NCBI GenBank assembly: GCA_041906145.1
Contig: JAYRJU010000001.1
Coordinates: 620,001-684,000 of the forward strand
From: SHVO01 sp041906145
Lineage (GTDB): Bacteria; Pseudomonadota; Alphaproteobacteria; Rhodospirillales; Rhodospirillaceae
DNA length: 64,000 nt
Direction: 5' to 3'
The position numbers and the translations under genes were made by a program. Positions 33,839 to 42,388 of the stretch are shown here, piece after piece. Below the pieces are notes generated by a model. It did no database searches. It was not told the origin of the DNA and saw only the letters and a list, made by a program, of their open reading frames with translations. How positions within the stretch are numbered: the first letter of the stretch is position 1; every line of letters starts with the position of its first letter.

Positions 33839-35302
33839 GTGCGTTCCTTCTCCCATACGGCTTCGGTCGTCTCCCTAATTGCCGTGGCCCTCAGCGCTTG
33901 CGCCGGCTACCCGCCCGCGAAAGTCGATGTGCCGGGCACATTCGAGGCGGCGCCCGCCTTTGACGCCGCCGCGAATACTACGCCTGCGCCGGACAAGGAG
34001 TGGTGGTCGCGGTTCGGCAACGCCGAACTGTCGAAGCTGGTCGCCGAAGCCCGCGCCAACAATCACGACCTAAAAGCCACGGTCGCGCGCATCCTGCAGG
34101 CCGAGGCGCAGTCCTTCGCCGCGCAGAGCGCGCTGTTGCCCACGGTCGACGCCGGCTTTTCCGCAAGCCGCAGCGAACGCCAGGGCCAGACACTCGATAC
34201 GGACGGCAATGTAGTCGGCACCAACCGCGTGACCACCAGTTACAGCGCGAACCTGCGCGCGTCGTACCAGCTCGACATCTTCGGCCAACAGCGCAATTCC
34301 GCCGACGCCGCCGACCAGCGGTTTGAATCGAGCCTCTATAACGGCGTGACGGTGGAGATCACGCTGATCTCGAATACGGTCACGACCTACTTGCAGGCGC
34401 TGTCGGCGCGTGAGCGCCTGGAGCTCGCGCAACGCCGGCTGAAAAACGCCGAAACCATCCTGCAGCTCCTGGAGACGCAGCGGCGCATCGGCACCATTTC
34501 CGACCTGGAACTCGCCCAGCAGCGCAGCGCGATCGCCAGTCAGCGCGCGACGATCCCCGCGCTGCGTTTGAGCGAGCGCCAGTCGTTGAATGCTCTTGCC
34601 GCGCTGGTGGGCCGTGCGCCGGAAGGCTTCACGATCACGGGCCGCACGCTCGCGGATGTGAAACTGCCGGAGGTCGGCGCGGGAATTCCCTCCGACCTTC
34701 TGGAACGCCGGCCGGACCTGCGTTCGGCGGAAGCGAACTTGAAAGCCGCGAACTTCGATGTCGCCGCCTCGAAGGCCGCGCGCCTGCCCAGCTTCTCTCT
34801 CACGGCGCAAGGCGGCTCCTCGTCGAACCTGATTTCCGAGCTGCTCAACCCCGGCACTTTCTTCTGGAGCCTTGGCGGCTCGGCCGCGCAGACCTTGTTC
34901 GCGGGCGGGCGCCTTTACAACCAAGAGCGCGGCGCTAAGGCGAATTATAGCGCGCTGCTTGAGAGTTACCGTCAATCCGTGCTCAACGCCTTGCGCGATA
35001 CGGAAAACGCACTAACTGCAGTTGGTGAAAACGGCCGTCAGTACACCTTGGCGCAAGAGGCCTACGAGCAGGCGGAATATGCCTACAAGTTGGCTGAGCT
35101 GCGTTACCGTGCTGGTGCCGAACCGTTCCAGACGATGCTGACCGCCCAGAACAACGTATTTCAAACGCAAGAGTCGCTTGTGCAAAGCGGCCTTACCCGA
35201 TTCACAGCCGTCATTGGCTTGACTCAGGCGCTCGGCGGGGGTTGGGATGGCGTCACACCGCAGGCGCCACCCATGGCGCTGCTGAACGCACCCGTCGAAT
35301 AA
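33839..35302 (+). CDS. NodT/TolC-family outer-membrane efflux lipoprotein
   Basis: Outer-membrane channel component of 487 residues with a GTG start. The signal ends at a lipobox (VALSAC) with Cys near residue 21. Two OEP repeats follow, with long helices such as those around RILQAEAQSFAAQSALLPTV and ERRPDLRSAEANLKAANFDV. It completes the macA-macB-channel operon with a 5-bp gap. Lipidated channels of this kind are common partners of MacAB and RND systems. Confidence 0.93.
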   Translation: MRSFSHTASVVSLIAVALSACAGYPPAKVDVPGTFEAAPAFDAAANTTPAPDKEWWSRFGNAELSKLVAEARANNHDLKATVARILQAEAQSFAAQSALLPTVDAGFSASRSERQGQTLDTDGNVVGTNRVTTSYSANLRASYQLDIFGQQRNSADAADQRFESSLYNGVTVEITLISNTVTTYLQALSARERLELAQRRLKNAETILQLLETQRRIGTISDLELAQQRSAIASQRATIPALRLSERQSLNALAALVGRAPEGFTITGRTLADVKLPEVGAGIPSDLLERRPDLRSAEANLKAANFDVAASKAARLPSFSLTAQGGSSSNLISELLNPGTFFWSLGGSAAQTLFAGGRLYNQERGAKANYSALLESYRQSVLNALRDTENALTAVGENGRQYTLAQEAYEQAEYAYKLAELRYRAGAEPFQTMLTAQNNVFQTQESLVQSGLTRFTAVIGLTQALGGGWDGVTPQAPPMALLNAPVE

Positions 35303-35307
35303 AGGAT

Positions 35308-35952
35308 ATGTCCATGGTCGTCTCGAAGACCGCCCTGCCATCCGCCAAGGAAACCTTGCCGGGACGCGCGGACACAATGCCCGTTCCTGACCTTCATTAT
35401 GTAAACAACAACCGCATGAAGGGCCCCTTTCCCGAGGGCCTCGAGACCGCGATGTTCGCCCTTGGCTGTTTCTGGGGCGCCGAGCGCTTGTTCTGGAAGC
35501 TGCCGGGCGTCTATTCGACACAAGCCGGTTATGCGGCGGGCGCCACGCCGAATCCAACCTACAAAGAAGTGTGTTCGGGGCTCACGGGGCACGCCGAAGT
35601 CGTGCGGGTGATATTCGACCCGAGGAAAATCGGCTACGAGCAGCTCCTGAAAACCTTCTGGGAAAATCACGACCCCACGCAAGGCATGCGCCAGGGCAAT
35701 GACGTTGGGACGCAATATCGTTCGGGCGTCTACGTCTACAACGATGCGCAACGCAAACTCGCCGAAGCGTCAAAAGCGGCTTATCAGCAAGCGCTGTCGG
35801 GCAAGAACGCGGGCACGATCACGACCGAGATCCTGGACGCGCCGACCTTCTATTACGCTGAGGACTATCACCAGCAGTATCTGGAGAAGAACCCTGGGGG
35901 CTATTGCGGCATCGGCGGCAAGGGTATTAGTTGCCCTGGCTTCGCGGCCTAA
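35308..35952 (+). CDS. msrA: Peptide methionine sulfoxide reductase MsrA
   Basis: Repairs Met-S-sulfoxide in proteins. It has 214 residues; the catalytic Cys is C54 in GCFWGAE, and resolving Cys residues are in the C-terminal GYCGIGGKGISCPG. Other family motifs are GYAAGATPNPTYKEVCSG, GHAEVV and AEDYHQQYL. A second ATG at 35314 has better spacing to AAGGA. An N-terminal extension of about 45 residues precedes the conserved core and has no clear signal peptide. A strong terminator follows directly. Confidence 0.95.
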   Translation: MSMVVSKTALPSAKETLPGRADTMPVPDLHYVNNNRMKGPFPEGLETAMFALGCFWGAERLFWKLPGVYSTQAGYAAGATPNPTYKEVCSGLTGHAEVVRVIFDPRKIGYEQLLKTFWENHDPTQGMRQGNDVGTQYRSGVYVYNDAQRKLAEASKAAYQQALSGKNAGTITTEILDAPTFYYAEDYHQQYLEKNPGGYCGIGGKGISCPGFAA

Positions 35953-35983
35953 AAAAAGGCGCTCCTGAAAGGAGCGCCTTTTT
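35953..35983. terminator. Intrinsic terminator shared by msrA and the convergent propeller gene
   Basis: AAAAAGGCGCTCCT and AGGAGCGCCTTTTT form a 14-bp perfect stem with a GAA loop. Flanking A and T tracts make it effective on both strands. Confidence 0.9.
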
Positions 35984-35984
35984 A

Positions 35985-37076
35985 TTACGCGAACCGCACG
36001 GCATAGATCGGCGCAAGATGCGCCGTCAGCAGAGTCCAGTCCTCACCGCCGTTAGGGCTGGTCCAAAGACCGCCCGTGGTAGATCCCATCGCGAGATGAT
36101 CGCCGGTCTCGTCAACCGCGAGGCCGTGTCTATAGACCAGATCAAAACATTGACCTTGCGGCAGGCCGCGACGCAACGTTTCGAAGGTCTTGCCGCCGTC
36201 GCGGGTCCTGTTGACGACCATGTTGCCGTCCACAGGATAACGATGTTCGTCTTTCTTCGCGGGCACAAACCACGCCGTCTTTCCGTCTTTCGGATGCACG
36301 GCCACAGGGAAGCCGAAATGCGATATGGGCGCGGTGGTGATTTCGTCCCAGCTTTGTAAATCGTTGGAGCACACAAAGATGCCGTTGTGGTGCTGCACCC
36401 ACCACATCTGCGGATGCGACGGCGACTGAGCCAGCATATGCACATCCTGGATCACCGGATCGAACTGCTGATCGGGGGGCATGAATTCGGCGCGCAGGCC
36501 CTTACCCGCGATGCGCCAGGTCTTGCCCCCGTCCTCCGTTAAAGTCACGCCGCCGCAAGACACGGCAACGGCGAGCCGGTCTGAGTTGCGCGGATCGACG
36601 CAGATGGCGTGGAGCGCCGGATCGACCGTACCGCCGCCGAACCACCGCTGGCGTTCCGGCATATTCCACAGGCCCGCGTTGAGTTCCCAGGTGGCGCCGA
36701 GATCGGGGGAATAGAAAAGGCCCGGCGTGGTGCCGGCCCAGAGCGCGCCGGGCTTGTCGTCCCCCGCCCAAGCCATGGACCAAAGCTGCGCGACGGCGGG
36801 CGCCTTGTCTTTCTCCGCCGCATCGCTTGTTTCGACCTTTGGATATTTGGGCGGCTCGAGTTCGGTCCAGGTAGCGCCGCCGTCCATCGACCGATGCAGC
36901 TTGGCGCCGAAGTGACCGAGGTTCAGCGCGCAAAAAATCGTCTGGTTGTCGACCGATGGAAGAACGATGGAAACGGGAGAGCCGAGGAAATGCGTGGCGT
37001 GATGCCTCCAGTTTCTCCCGTCGCGGGCATAGACCAACAACCCCTTGCGGGTTGAAACGTACAAACGCTCCGCCAT
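35985..37076 (-). CDS. BNR/Asp-box beta-propeller protein (sialidase-like fold)
   Basis: Cytoplasmic beta-propeller of 363 residues with no signal peptide. Asp-box repeats SMDGGATW, SPDLGATW, TEDGGKTW, TRDGGKTF and SPNGGEDW are spaced 50-80 residues apart, matching the sialidase/Vps10-type fold. The catalytic Arg triad and Tyr of true sialidases are not evident, so sialidase activity should not be assumed. The start lies 19 bp downstream of the MoaD/ThiS-like gene stop on the same strand, suggesting a two-gene operon. Confidence 0.82.
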   Translation of the reverse strand: MAERLYVSTRKGLLVYARDGRNWRHHATHFLGSPVSIVLPSVDNQTIFCALNLGHFGAKLHRSMDGGATWTELEPPKYPKVETSDAAEKDKAPAVAQLWSMAWAGDDKPGALWAGTTPGLFYSPDLGATWELNAGLWNMPERQRWFGGGTVDPALHAICVDPRNSDRLAVAVSCGGVTLTEDGGKTWRIAGKGLRAEFMPPDQQFDPVIQDVHMLAQSPSHPQMWWVQHHNGIFVCSNDLQSWDEITTAPISHFGFPVAVHPKDGKTAWFVPAKKDEHRYPVDGNMVVNRTRDGGKTFETLRRGLPQGQCFDLVYRHGLAVDETGDHLAMGSTTGGLWTSPNGGEDWTLLTAHLAPIYAVRFA

Positions 37077-37095
37077 TCTCCCCTCCCTTTCAGCT

Positions 37096-37362
37096 CTATC
37101 CGCCGGACAGCGCCTGCAGCACGTAGATCTCGCTGGCCGGCGTCACGGGCGCGGCCAATATATTTTGACGCACGTGCGCGCCATCAACAAACACCGCGAT
37201 ATGAAGGCGAATGCGGTCCTGGTCGTCGAACACGTAACCGCGCACGGCGGGATGGCGCGCGAAAACATCGGCCAGAACATCAGCCACCGTGGCGCCCGAC
37301 GCATCCACCGGCTCCGGCGGTGCGACATGACGCAGATGTGAGGTAAAATGGACCTTTGCCAT
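37096..37362 (-). CDS. MoaD/ThiS-like small sulfur-carrier protein
   Basis: Ubiquitin-fold protein of 88 residues, starting MAKVHFTSHLRHVAPPEP, with VADVLADVFARHPAVRGY in the central helix and a C-terminal LSGG. The terminal Gly-Gly is the hallmark of carriers that are adenylated and thiocarboxylated by MoeB/ThiF-type enzymes. No activating enzyme, moaE or thi gene lies nearby. Its only partner is the propeller gene. A longer frame to 37467 is possible, but the family N-terminus starts at this ATG. Confidence 0.85.
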   Translation of the reverse strand: MAKVHFTSHLRHVAPPEPVDASGATVADVLADVFARHPAVRGYVFDDQDRIRLHIAVFVDGAHVRQNILAAPVTPASEIYVLQALSGG

Positions 37363-37484
37363 GCGGGCATGGTGCCGAAGGTCAATGACGCGCGCAAGCG
37401 GGGCGCCGATCCTGCCATAGGCTTGCCCGCTGGGCCGTGGAACAATAGAACGGTTACCGACTTTCATTGCCGGAGGCGCATCCG

Positions 37485-37610
37485 ATGCCTGGGATCATGT
37501 GGTACTTCGTCATCGCACTGGTTGTATTGCTCGCCGTCATTCTGGCGGTTCCCGGCGACGGCGCGGAGATTCCGCGCGCGCTTGAGGCTTATACGCTCGC
37601 GCGGACCTGA
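37485..37610 (+). CDS. Probable 41-residue single-TM membrane peptide
   Basis: Short gene with a strong GGAGG at 37472-37476, 8 bases before the ATG. It encodes MPGIMWYFVIALVVLLAVIL, then a charged tail ending in TLART. One hydrophobic helix spans about residues 4-22. It ends 4 bp before the threonine dehydratase start, so it may couple translation of that gene or be a small membrane protein in its own right. I know of no named family for it. Confidence 0.55.
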   Translation: MPGIMWYFVIALVVLLAVILAVPGDGAEIPRALEAYTLART

Positions 37611-37614
37611 TCTA

Positions 37615-38823
37615 ATGCCGATGAGCGCCGAGACCATCCAGGCGGCGCGCACACGTACCGCCGCTCTCATCGCCCTTACGCCGACGCTTTATAACCTCGC
37701 GCTGTCTCAGCTCACGGGCGCAGAGGTCTTTGTTAAATACGAAAACATGCAACATACCGGGTCGTTCAAGACCCGGGGCGCCGCCGCGAAACTCACGATC
37801 CTGACCGAGGCGCAGAGGAAAGCCGGTGTGATCGCCATGTCGGCCGGCAATCATGCTCAGGGTGTCGCTTTTCATGCCGGACGCCTGGTCATCCCCGCGA
37901 CGATTGTCATGCCGACGGGTACGCCTTTCAACAAGATGCGCAAGACCCGTGAGTACGGAGGGACGGTCGTCCTGGAAGGCAGCGGCCTGAGCGAAGCCGC
38001 CGCAGCAGCCCGGCGCATCGGCGCAGAACGCGGCCTGACGTTCATCCACCCTTACGACGATGAAGACGTGATCGCGGGCCAGGGTGTGATTGGATTCGAG
38101 ATCATGGAAGCGGTTCCAGATGTGGAGATCATCGTCGTGCCGGTCGGCGGCGGCGGACTGATCGCCGGCATCGCCACCGCCGCGAAGGGCCTTAAGCCCG
38201 GGCTCGAAATCGTGGGCGCCGAGACGGCCCTTTACCCCTCGATGAAAAACGCGATTTCAAATGAACACGCGCCCAGCGGCGGCGCGACCGTCGCGGAAGG
38301 CATCGCGGTATCCGACGCTGGGACGCTGACCACGGCGATCGTGAAAGCGCGGGTGAACGAGATGCTGTTGGTCAGCGAAGCCAACCTGGAGCGCGGGATC
38401 AGTATGTACGCCGGCGCCGCGAAGACCGTGGCTGAAGGCGCCGGCGCAGCTCCACTCGCGGCGCTCCTGCAATATCCGGCGCGGTTCAAGGGCAAGAAGG
38501 TTGTTTTGGTGTTATCGGGCGGGAATATCGACCCGCGCCTGCTGTCGTCGATTCTGATGCGTGACCTTGTCCGCATCGGTCAGGTTTTGACGCTATCTAT
38601 AGCCTTACCCGACCGCCCCGGTTCGCTGGAGTCCATCACCGCAATCTGCGCGAGCGAAGGCGCGAATGTCATAGAGGTTTCGCACCGGCGGCTCGGATTG
38701 GACCTTGCGGCGAGCGCCGCGCGCCTCGATATCACCATCGAGACGCGCGATCAGGATCACGCGGCGCAAATCATTACGCGGATTCGGACCGCAGGTTTTG
38801 AACCGACCGTCCATGAACCATGA
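37615..38823 (+). CDS. ilvA: Threonine ammonia-lyase with C-terminal ACT domain
   Basis: PLP enzyme that deaminates threonine (and perhaps serine) to the 2-oxo acid and ammonia. It has 402 residues (ATG 37621 is an alternative). PLP Lys52 lies in GSFKTRGA, SAGNHAQGVA binds substrate, and VPVGGGGLIAGIA holds the cofactor phosphate. A single ACT domain at about residues 330-402 suggests allosteric control. The length and single ACT fit the catabolic-type enzyme found in many alphaproteobacteria. It overlaps the asparaginase-like gene by 4 bp. Confidence 0.92.
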   Translation: MPMSAETIQAARTRTAALIALTPTLYNLALSQLTGAEVFVKYENMQHTGSFKTRGAAAKLTILTEAQRKAGVIAMSAGNHAQGVAFHAGRLVIPATIVMPTGTPFNKMRKTREYGGTVVLEGSGLSEAAAAARRIGAERGLTFIHPYDDEDVIAGQGVIGFEIMEAVPDVEIIVVPVGGGGLIAGIATAAKGLKPGLEIVGAETALYPSMKNAISNEHAPSGGATVAEGIAVSDAGTLTTAIVKARVNEMLLVSEANLERGISMYAGAAKTVAEGAGAAPLAALLQYPARFKGKKVVLVLSGGNIDPRLLSSILMRDLVRIGQVLTLSIALPDRPGSLESITAICASEGANVIEVSHRRLGLDLAASAARLDITIETRDQDHAAQIITRIRTAGFEPTVHEP

Positions 38824-39812
38824 CTGAAAAGATAGATCCGGTTCTGGTTGAAGTCCTCCGCGGTAACGAAGTGGAAAGCCTGCATCGGGGCGCGGCGTGC
38901 GTGATCGACACCGCGGGGCGCGTTTTGCATCAATGGGGCGACATCGAGCACGCTGTGTGCCCGCGTTCAGCCATCAAACCTTTTCAAGCTATTCCCCTGC
39001 TGGAGAGCGGCGCGGCCGATGCCGCCAAACTGAGTGTGGAGGAATTGTCGCTGGCCTGCGCCTCACACGGCGGCGAGCCCGCGCACGTGGTCCGGGTCGG
39101 CGCTTGGCTGGAGCGCATCCGCTGCACGCCCGCGGACCTGGAATGCGGCACGCATCTACCTACGAATACGCAGGCCGCGGAAACACTGCTGCGCGCGGGC
39201 GAGGCGCCCTGCCCTTTGCATCACAACTGCTCCGGCAAACATAGTGGCTTCCTTACCCTGGCCCGCCACGCCGGCTGGCCAACGACGGGCTACACGGACG
39301 CTAACCACCCCGTGCAACGCGGCGCGATCGAAGCGCTGGCCCGCATGGCCGGATGTGATGCTGAAGGATGGCCGGTGGTGCGTGATGGATGCAGCGCCGC
39401 GAACGTGTTTCTTCCGCTGAGCGCCCTTGCGCGCGCCTGGGCGCATCTGGGAACAACGCCCGCCTCGGCCCGCCTCGTGGCGGCCATGAAAGCGCATCCG
39501 GTGCTCATGTCGGGTCACGGCTATCCGTGTGCGACGATGATCGGCGCGTTAAAGGGCCACGCTATCGTGAAGACTGGAGCCGAGGGCGTCTACGCCGCCG
39601 TCGTGCCGGAGCGCGGCCTCGGGATCGCGGTGAAGATCGATGACGGCGCGGGGCGGGCCTCTGCAATCGCCATGGCGGCGCTGCTCACATGGCTGGATGC
39701 TTTTATACCGGAGTCCGCGGACACGATACACGCCCTGCGCACGCCGCCGATCAAAGCCGCCGCAGGGGGTGTGACGGGGCATCTTCGTCCCGCCGCCGGG
39801 TGGCTTACTTGA
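38820..39812 (+). CDS. Rhizobial-type L-asparaginase
   Basis: Asparaginase of the AnsA/ReAV-like rhizobial family, 330 residues. The family motifs are PRSAIKPFQ (about residues 48-56), CASHGGEPAHV and HNCSGKHSGFL, which carry the Ser-Lys and Cys/His/Lys positions of the active site. It should release ammonia from asparagine. Coupling to the threonine deaminase by an ATGA overlap suggests an operon for using amino acids as nitrogen source. Its 3' end overlaps the convergent isochorismatase-family gene by 8 bp. Confidence 0.9.
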   Translation: MTEKIDPVLVEVLRGNEVESLHRGAACVIDTAGRVLHQWGDIEHAVCPRSAIKPFQAIPLLESGAADAAKLSVEELSLACASHGGEPAHVVRVGAWLERIRCTPADLECGTHLPTNTQAAETLLRAGEAPCPLHHNCSGKHSGFLTLARHAGWPTTGYTDANHPVQRGAIEALARMAGCDAEGWPVVRDGCSAANVFLPLSALARAWAHLGTTPASARLVAAMKAHPVLMSGHGYPCATMIGALKGHAIVKTGAEGVYAAVVPERGLGIAVKIDDGAGRASAIAMAALLTWLDAFIPESADTIHALRTPPIKAAAGGVTGHLRPAAGWLT

Positions 39813-40356
39813 TCAGTTTGCTCAGCTCCTTGAACTCCGGCGTACCGGAGACGTGGAGCCACTCGAACACCGCCATTTCGGTAGTGATCAGACCGACCTT
39901 TTCCGCAGCATAGCGTTCTTTCGCAATATTGACGCTTTCAGGTTTGCGGGACGTCACCGCATCGGCAACGACAAAAACGCTCAACCCGCCTCCGGCGAAG
40001 CCGAGCGCGCTTTGCAGAACGCAGACATGCGATTCAATTCCGCACAGGATGAGTTGGGTGCGGCCATCCGACGCGAGGGCGCGAATACGCGTGTTGATGC
40101 CGGAATCCGCGGCGCAGGAAAAATGCATCTTCTCCATGACCGGCGCATCGCCTTTGACGTTGTCCAAACGCGCTACCGTCGCACCGAGGCCTTTACGATA
40201 TTGCTCGGAGACCGTCACCGGGATGCCAAGGCGGTGCGCGGCCTGCATCAGGATCGCGCAATTCTCCACCATGCGCTCACCCTCGTGCATGGCCGGCAGT
40301 AGACGGTCCTGGACATCGACCACAAGAAGCTGGCTGCGCGCGCGATCAAGCAACAT
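39805..40356 (-). CDS. Isochorismatase-family cysteine hydrolase
   Basis: Hydrolase of 183 residues, YcaC-like. The likely triad is D in LLVVDVQDRLLP (about residue 14), Lys in VMEKMHFS and Cys in CGIESHVCV. The start at 40356 follows GAGGGG and drops an unconserved 11-residue extension. Family members hydrolyse isochorismate, nicotinamide or N-carbamoyl compounds; the nearest relatives are of undefined substrate. It is convergent with and overlaps the asparaginase gene. Confidence 0.88.
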   Translation of the reverse strand: MLLDRARSQLLVVDVQDRLLPAMHEGERMVENCAILMQAAHRLGIPVTVSEQYRKGLGATVARLDNVKGDAPVMEKMHFSCAADSGINTRIRALASDGRTQLILCGIESHVCVLQSALGFAGGGLSVFVVADAVTSRKPESVNIAKERYAAEKVGLITTEMAVFEWLHVSGTPEFKELSKLIK

Positions 40357-40447
40357 GTTACAGGCCCCTCGTCCGTGATCTTTCACCATAAAGCGGCGCC
40401 CGCCAACGGCCTACAGAAAGGTAGGGGGGCGTGCTAACCTTCACCGC

Positions 40448-40690
40448 ATGAACCAAGCCGTCGGAAGCACCATGAACCGCAAGGCGATCATCATGTTGAT
40501 GACCGTCGGCATTTTCATTGTGCTGACCATGCTCATGCTTTTGTTTTTTGAAGGTTGGCCGCCGTGGCCTGTGATCTTCTGGTTCACCGTGAGCCACGCG
40601 TTCTTCTGCGCGGTCGTGATCCGGGTGAAGCCGTTCACCGGCCCTTACAATGAGCCCATGGCCGAGCCCGAACTACCGAGGTTGGACTAA
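40448..40690 (+). CDS. Small membrane protein, unknown function
   Basis: 80 residues. Two hydrophobic segments are visible, IIMLMTVGIFIVLTMLMLLF (about residues 14-33) and the region after a Trp/Pro-rich WPPWPVIFW turn. The acidic tail ends EPELPRLD. A second ATG at residue 9 could be the true start. It is followed 3 bp later by another tiny gene. No family is recognised. Confidence 0.6.
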   Translation: MNQAVGSTMNRKAIIMLMTVGIFIVLTMLMLLFFEGWPPWPVIFWFTVSHAFFCAVVIRVKPFTGPYNEPMAEPELPRLD

Positions 40691-40693
40691 CCC

Positions 40694-40873
40694 GTGGCCA
40701 AGAAAAACAAAGGAACGGGCAAGACCCCGCCGCCACCGGCGGCTGAAGACGACACCGCGGCGCAACGTCGTGTTGCGTTGCTGCGTCACAAACTGACAAA
40801 GGCCATGGACGATCCGCTCATGCGCGATCAGATCGTGAAAGCCATTCGATCCATGATGAGCGAGGACAAGTAA
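40694..40873 (+). CDS. Small basic cytoplasmic protein, unknown function
   Basis: 59 residues from a GTG start. It begins MAKKNKGTGKTPPPPAAEDD, then has a helical region QRRVALLRHKLTKAMDDPLM and ends SMMSEDK. The 3-bp spacing from the preceding small membrane protein suggests a shared transcript. A Lys-rich and Pro-rich start followed by an amphipathic helix hints at a binding partner, but nothing more can be said. Confidence 0.55.
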   Translation: MAKKNKGTGKTPPPPAAEDDTAAQRRVALLRHKLTKAMDDPLMRDQIVKAIRSMMSEDK

Positions 40874-40998
40874 GGGTTTGTCCTTAGGCTAAACCATGGG
40901 CCTTTTTGACCGGCGTCAATCCGGCGGTAACCCGCTTCTGTTCCACTCGTCCTCAATACCGCCCGGTACAGGTCACCGAAGACATCAAGGCGTTAAGT

Positions 40999-41604
40999 AT
41001 GAGTTTTGTTAAGACGTTCGATTTCTTCAGGGCGAAGACGCCGGTCCCGGCGCCGGCCGACGAACGCGAGGCGGCAGACTGGTCGCCGGAATGCCTCGCG
41101 TTCCTGAAATACTGGACGTCCTTACGCACCGGCCCCGGCATTCCGACATCGGAAGCCTTTCTGGACATGCCCTCAACGCGGTTCGCGCCGTTTGTGTATA
41201 TCGTCGAACTTCTGGACGGCGCCCCCGTTGTGCGATTGCAAGGTACTCAGCTCGAGCAGGCTTGGACTCGCGACCTGACGGGCGGGGATTTCTTTCCCGG
41301 CCGCTCGCCGCGATTCCGCGCCGCCGCCATCGCGAATATGAACGCCGTGCTCACTCACCCCTGCGGTCACCTGGCGCGCTCGACGTATGCAACGTCTAAA
41401 GGCCGCAGGATCACATCCGACTGGATTCAGCTGCCGCTTGATGTTCGCGCGGCGCGCGCCCCGCGCATTGTCGGCGCGGTATTCCAGCACACCGGACGCA
41501 ACTTCGGTGAAGTCGCGACGCATCATTTCGAGCTGCATAAACTGGCGTGGATTGACGCCGGCTGGGGTGTTCCGGCGAACGGACCCACACCGCTGGCGTC
41601 CTAG
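40999..41604 (+). CDS. PAS-like domain protein (alphaproteobacterial PAS_5 type)
   Basis: Single-domain protein of 201 residues. It resembles the stand-alone PAS_5 proteins of alphaproteobacteria, with FLKYWTSLRTGPGIPTSEAF in the N-terminal part, then VRLQGTQLEQAWTRDLTGGD and a C-terminal sheet. No output domain is attached. A start further upstream at 40906 adds residues without conservation. Its stop is 1 bp from that of the convergent enoyl-CoA hydratase. Such proteins are presumed small-ligand or redox sensors. Confidence 0.68.
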   Translation: MSFVKTFDFFRAKTPVPAPADEREAADWSPECLAFLKYWTSLRTGPGIPTSEAFLDMPSTRFAPFVYIVELLDGAPVVRLQGTQLEQAWTRDLTGGDFFPGRSPRFRAAAIANMNAVLTHPCGHLARSTYATSKGRRITSDWIQLPLDVRAARAPRIVGAVFQHTGRNFGEVATHHFELHKLAWIDAGWGVPANGPTPLAS

Positions 41605-41605
41605 C

Positions 41606-42385
41606 TCAACTTGGGAAAACAGGCTTGCGCTTGGCCATGAAGGCCGCGTGGCCCTCCTTGAAATCGGGTCCCGAGATCGCATCGGCAAAGGCCGCGCGTG
41701 TTTCCGGCGTGTCGTCCTTCGCGCCGTCCAGCACCATCTGGACGTGACCTTTCATAGCCTTGACGGAGAACGGCGAGGCATCCGCCAGCATGACCGCGTA
41801 AGCCCTCACTGTATCCTCGAGCCGGTCAGGATCGACAAGGCGGTCGACGAGCCCAATAGCGAAGGCCTCCGCGCCATCAAGAATGCGCCCGGTAAAGAGC
41901 ATATCGCGTGCCCGCGCTGCGCCGACCACATCGACGAGGCGCTTCGTATCGGCGACGCTGTAGACGAGACCCAAGCGCGCCGGAGGAATACCGAAACGCG
42001 CCGTGGTGTCCGCGAAGCGAAAGTCGCAGCACAGGGCAATGCCGCATCCCGCACCCACACACGGGCCGCTGATTTTAGCTAACGTCGGCTTGGAGACGCG
42101 GTGGAGCTTCTTTTCCGACTGGTGAATGATCTCGGACGCGGCGGGAGCGGTCGAAGGGTCCAGCGCGACCTCACCAAATTCCTCGATATCGGAACCCGCG
42201 GCGAACGCACCACCTTCGCCAGTCACAACGATCACTTTCACGAAAGGATCGCGATCGGCGGCGCCGACGAGGTGAAGCAACTGACGCCACATCTCGATGG
42301 TGATGGCGTTGCGCTTGGCGGGTTGGTTGAAATGAATGGTCGCGACGGCGCCATCGCGCGTCGAGAAAACAGCATCGTCTGACAT
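41606..42385 (-). CDS. Enoyl-CoA hydratase/isomerase-family protein
   Basis: Crotonase-fold enzyme of 259 residues. The oxyanion-hole segments GGAFAAGSDIEEF (about residues 56-68) and GPCVGAGCGIALCCDFRFA (about 106-124) are present. The Glu positions used by true hydratases are replaced in part (RLGLVYSVADTKRL), so an isomerase or other crotonase reaction is also possible. It starts 3 bp after the end of the translocase-like gene, suggesting co-transcription, although a functional link is not obvious. Confidence 0.87.
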   Translation of the reverse strand: MSDDAVFSTRDGAVATIHFNQPAKRNAITIEMWRQLLHLVGAADRDPFVKVIVVTGEGGAFAAGSDIEEFGEVALDPSTAPAASEIIHQSEKKLHRVSKPTLAKISGPCVGAGCGIALCCDFRFADTTARFGIPPARLGLVYSVADTKRLVDVVGAARARDMLFTGRILDGAEAFAIGLVDRLVDPDRLEDTVRAYAVMLADASPFSVKAMKGHVQMVLDGAKDDTPETRAAFADAISGPDFKEGHAAFMAKRKPVFPS

Positions 42386-42388
42386 GGT

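Noticed and set aside
35985..37076. True sialidase activity for the Asp-box protein
   Set aside because: Asp boxes mark the fold only. The catalytic Arg/Tyr/Glu set and a signal peptide are not evident.
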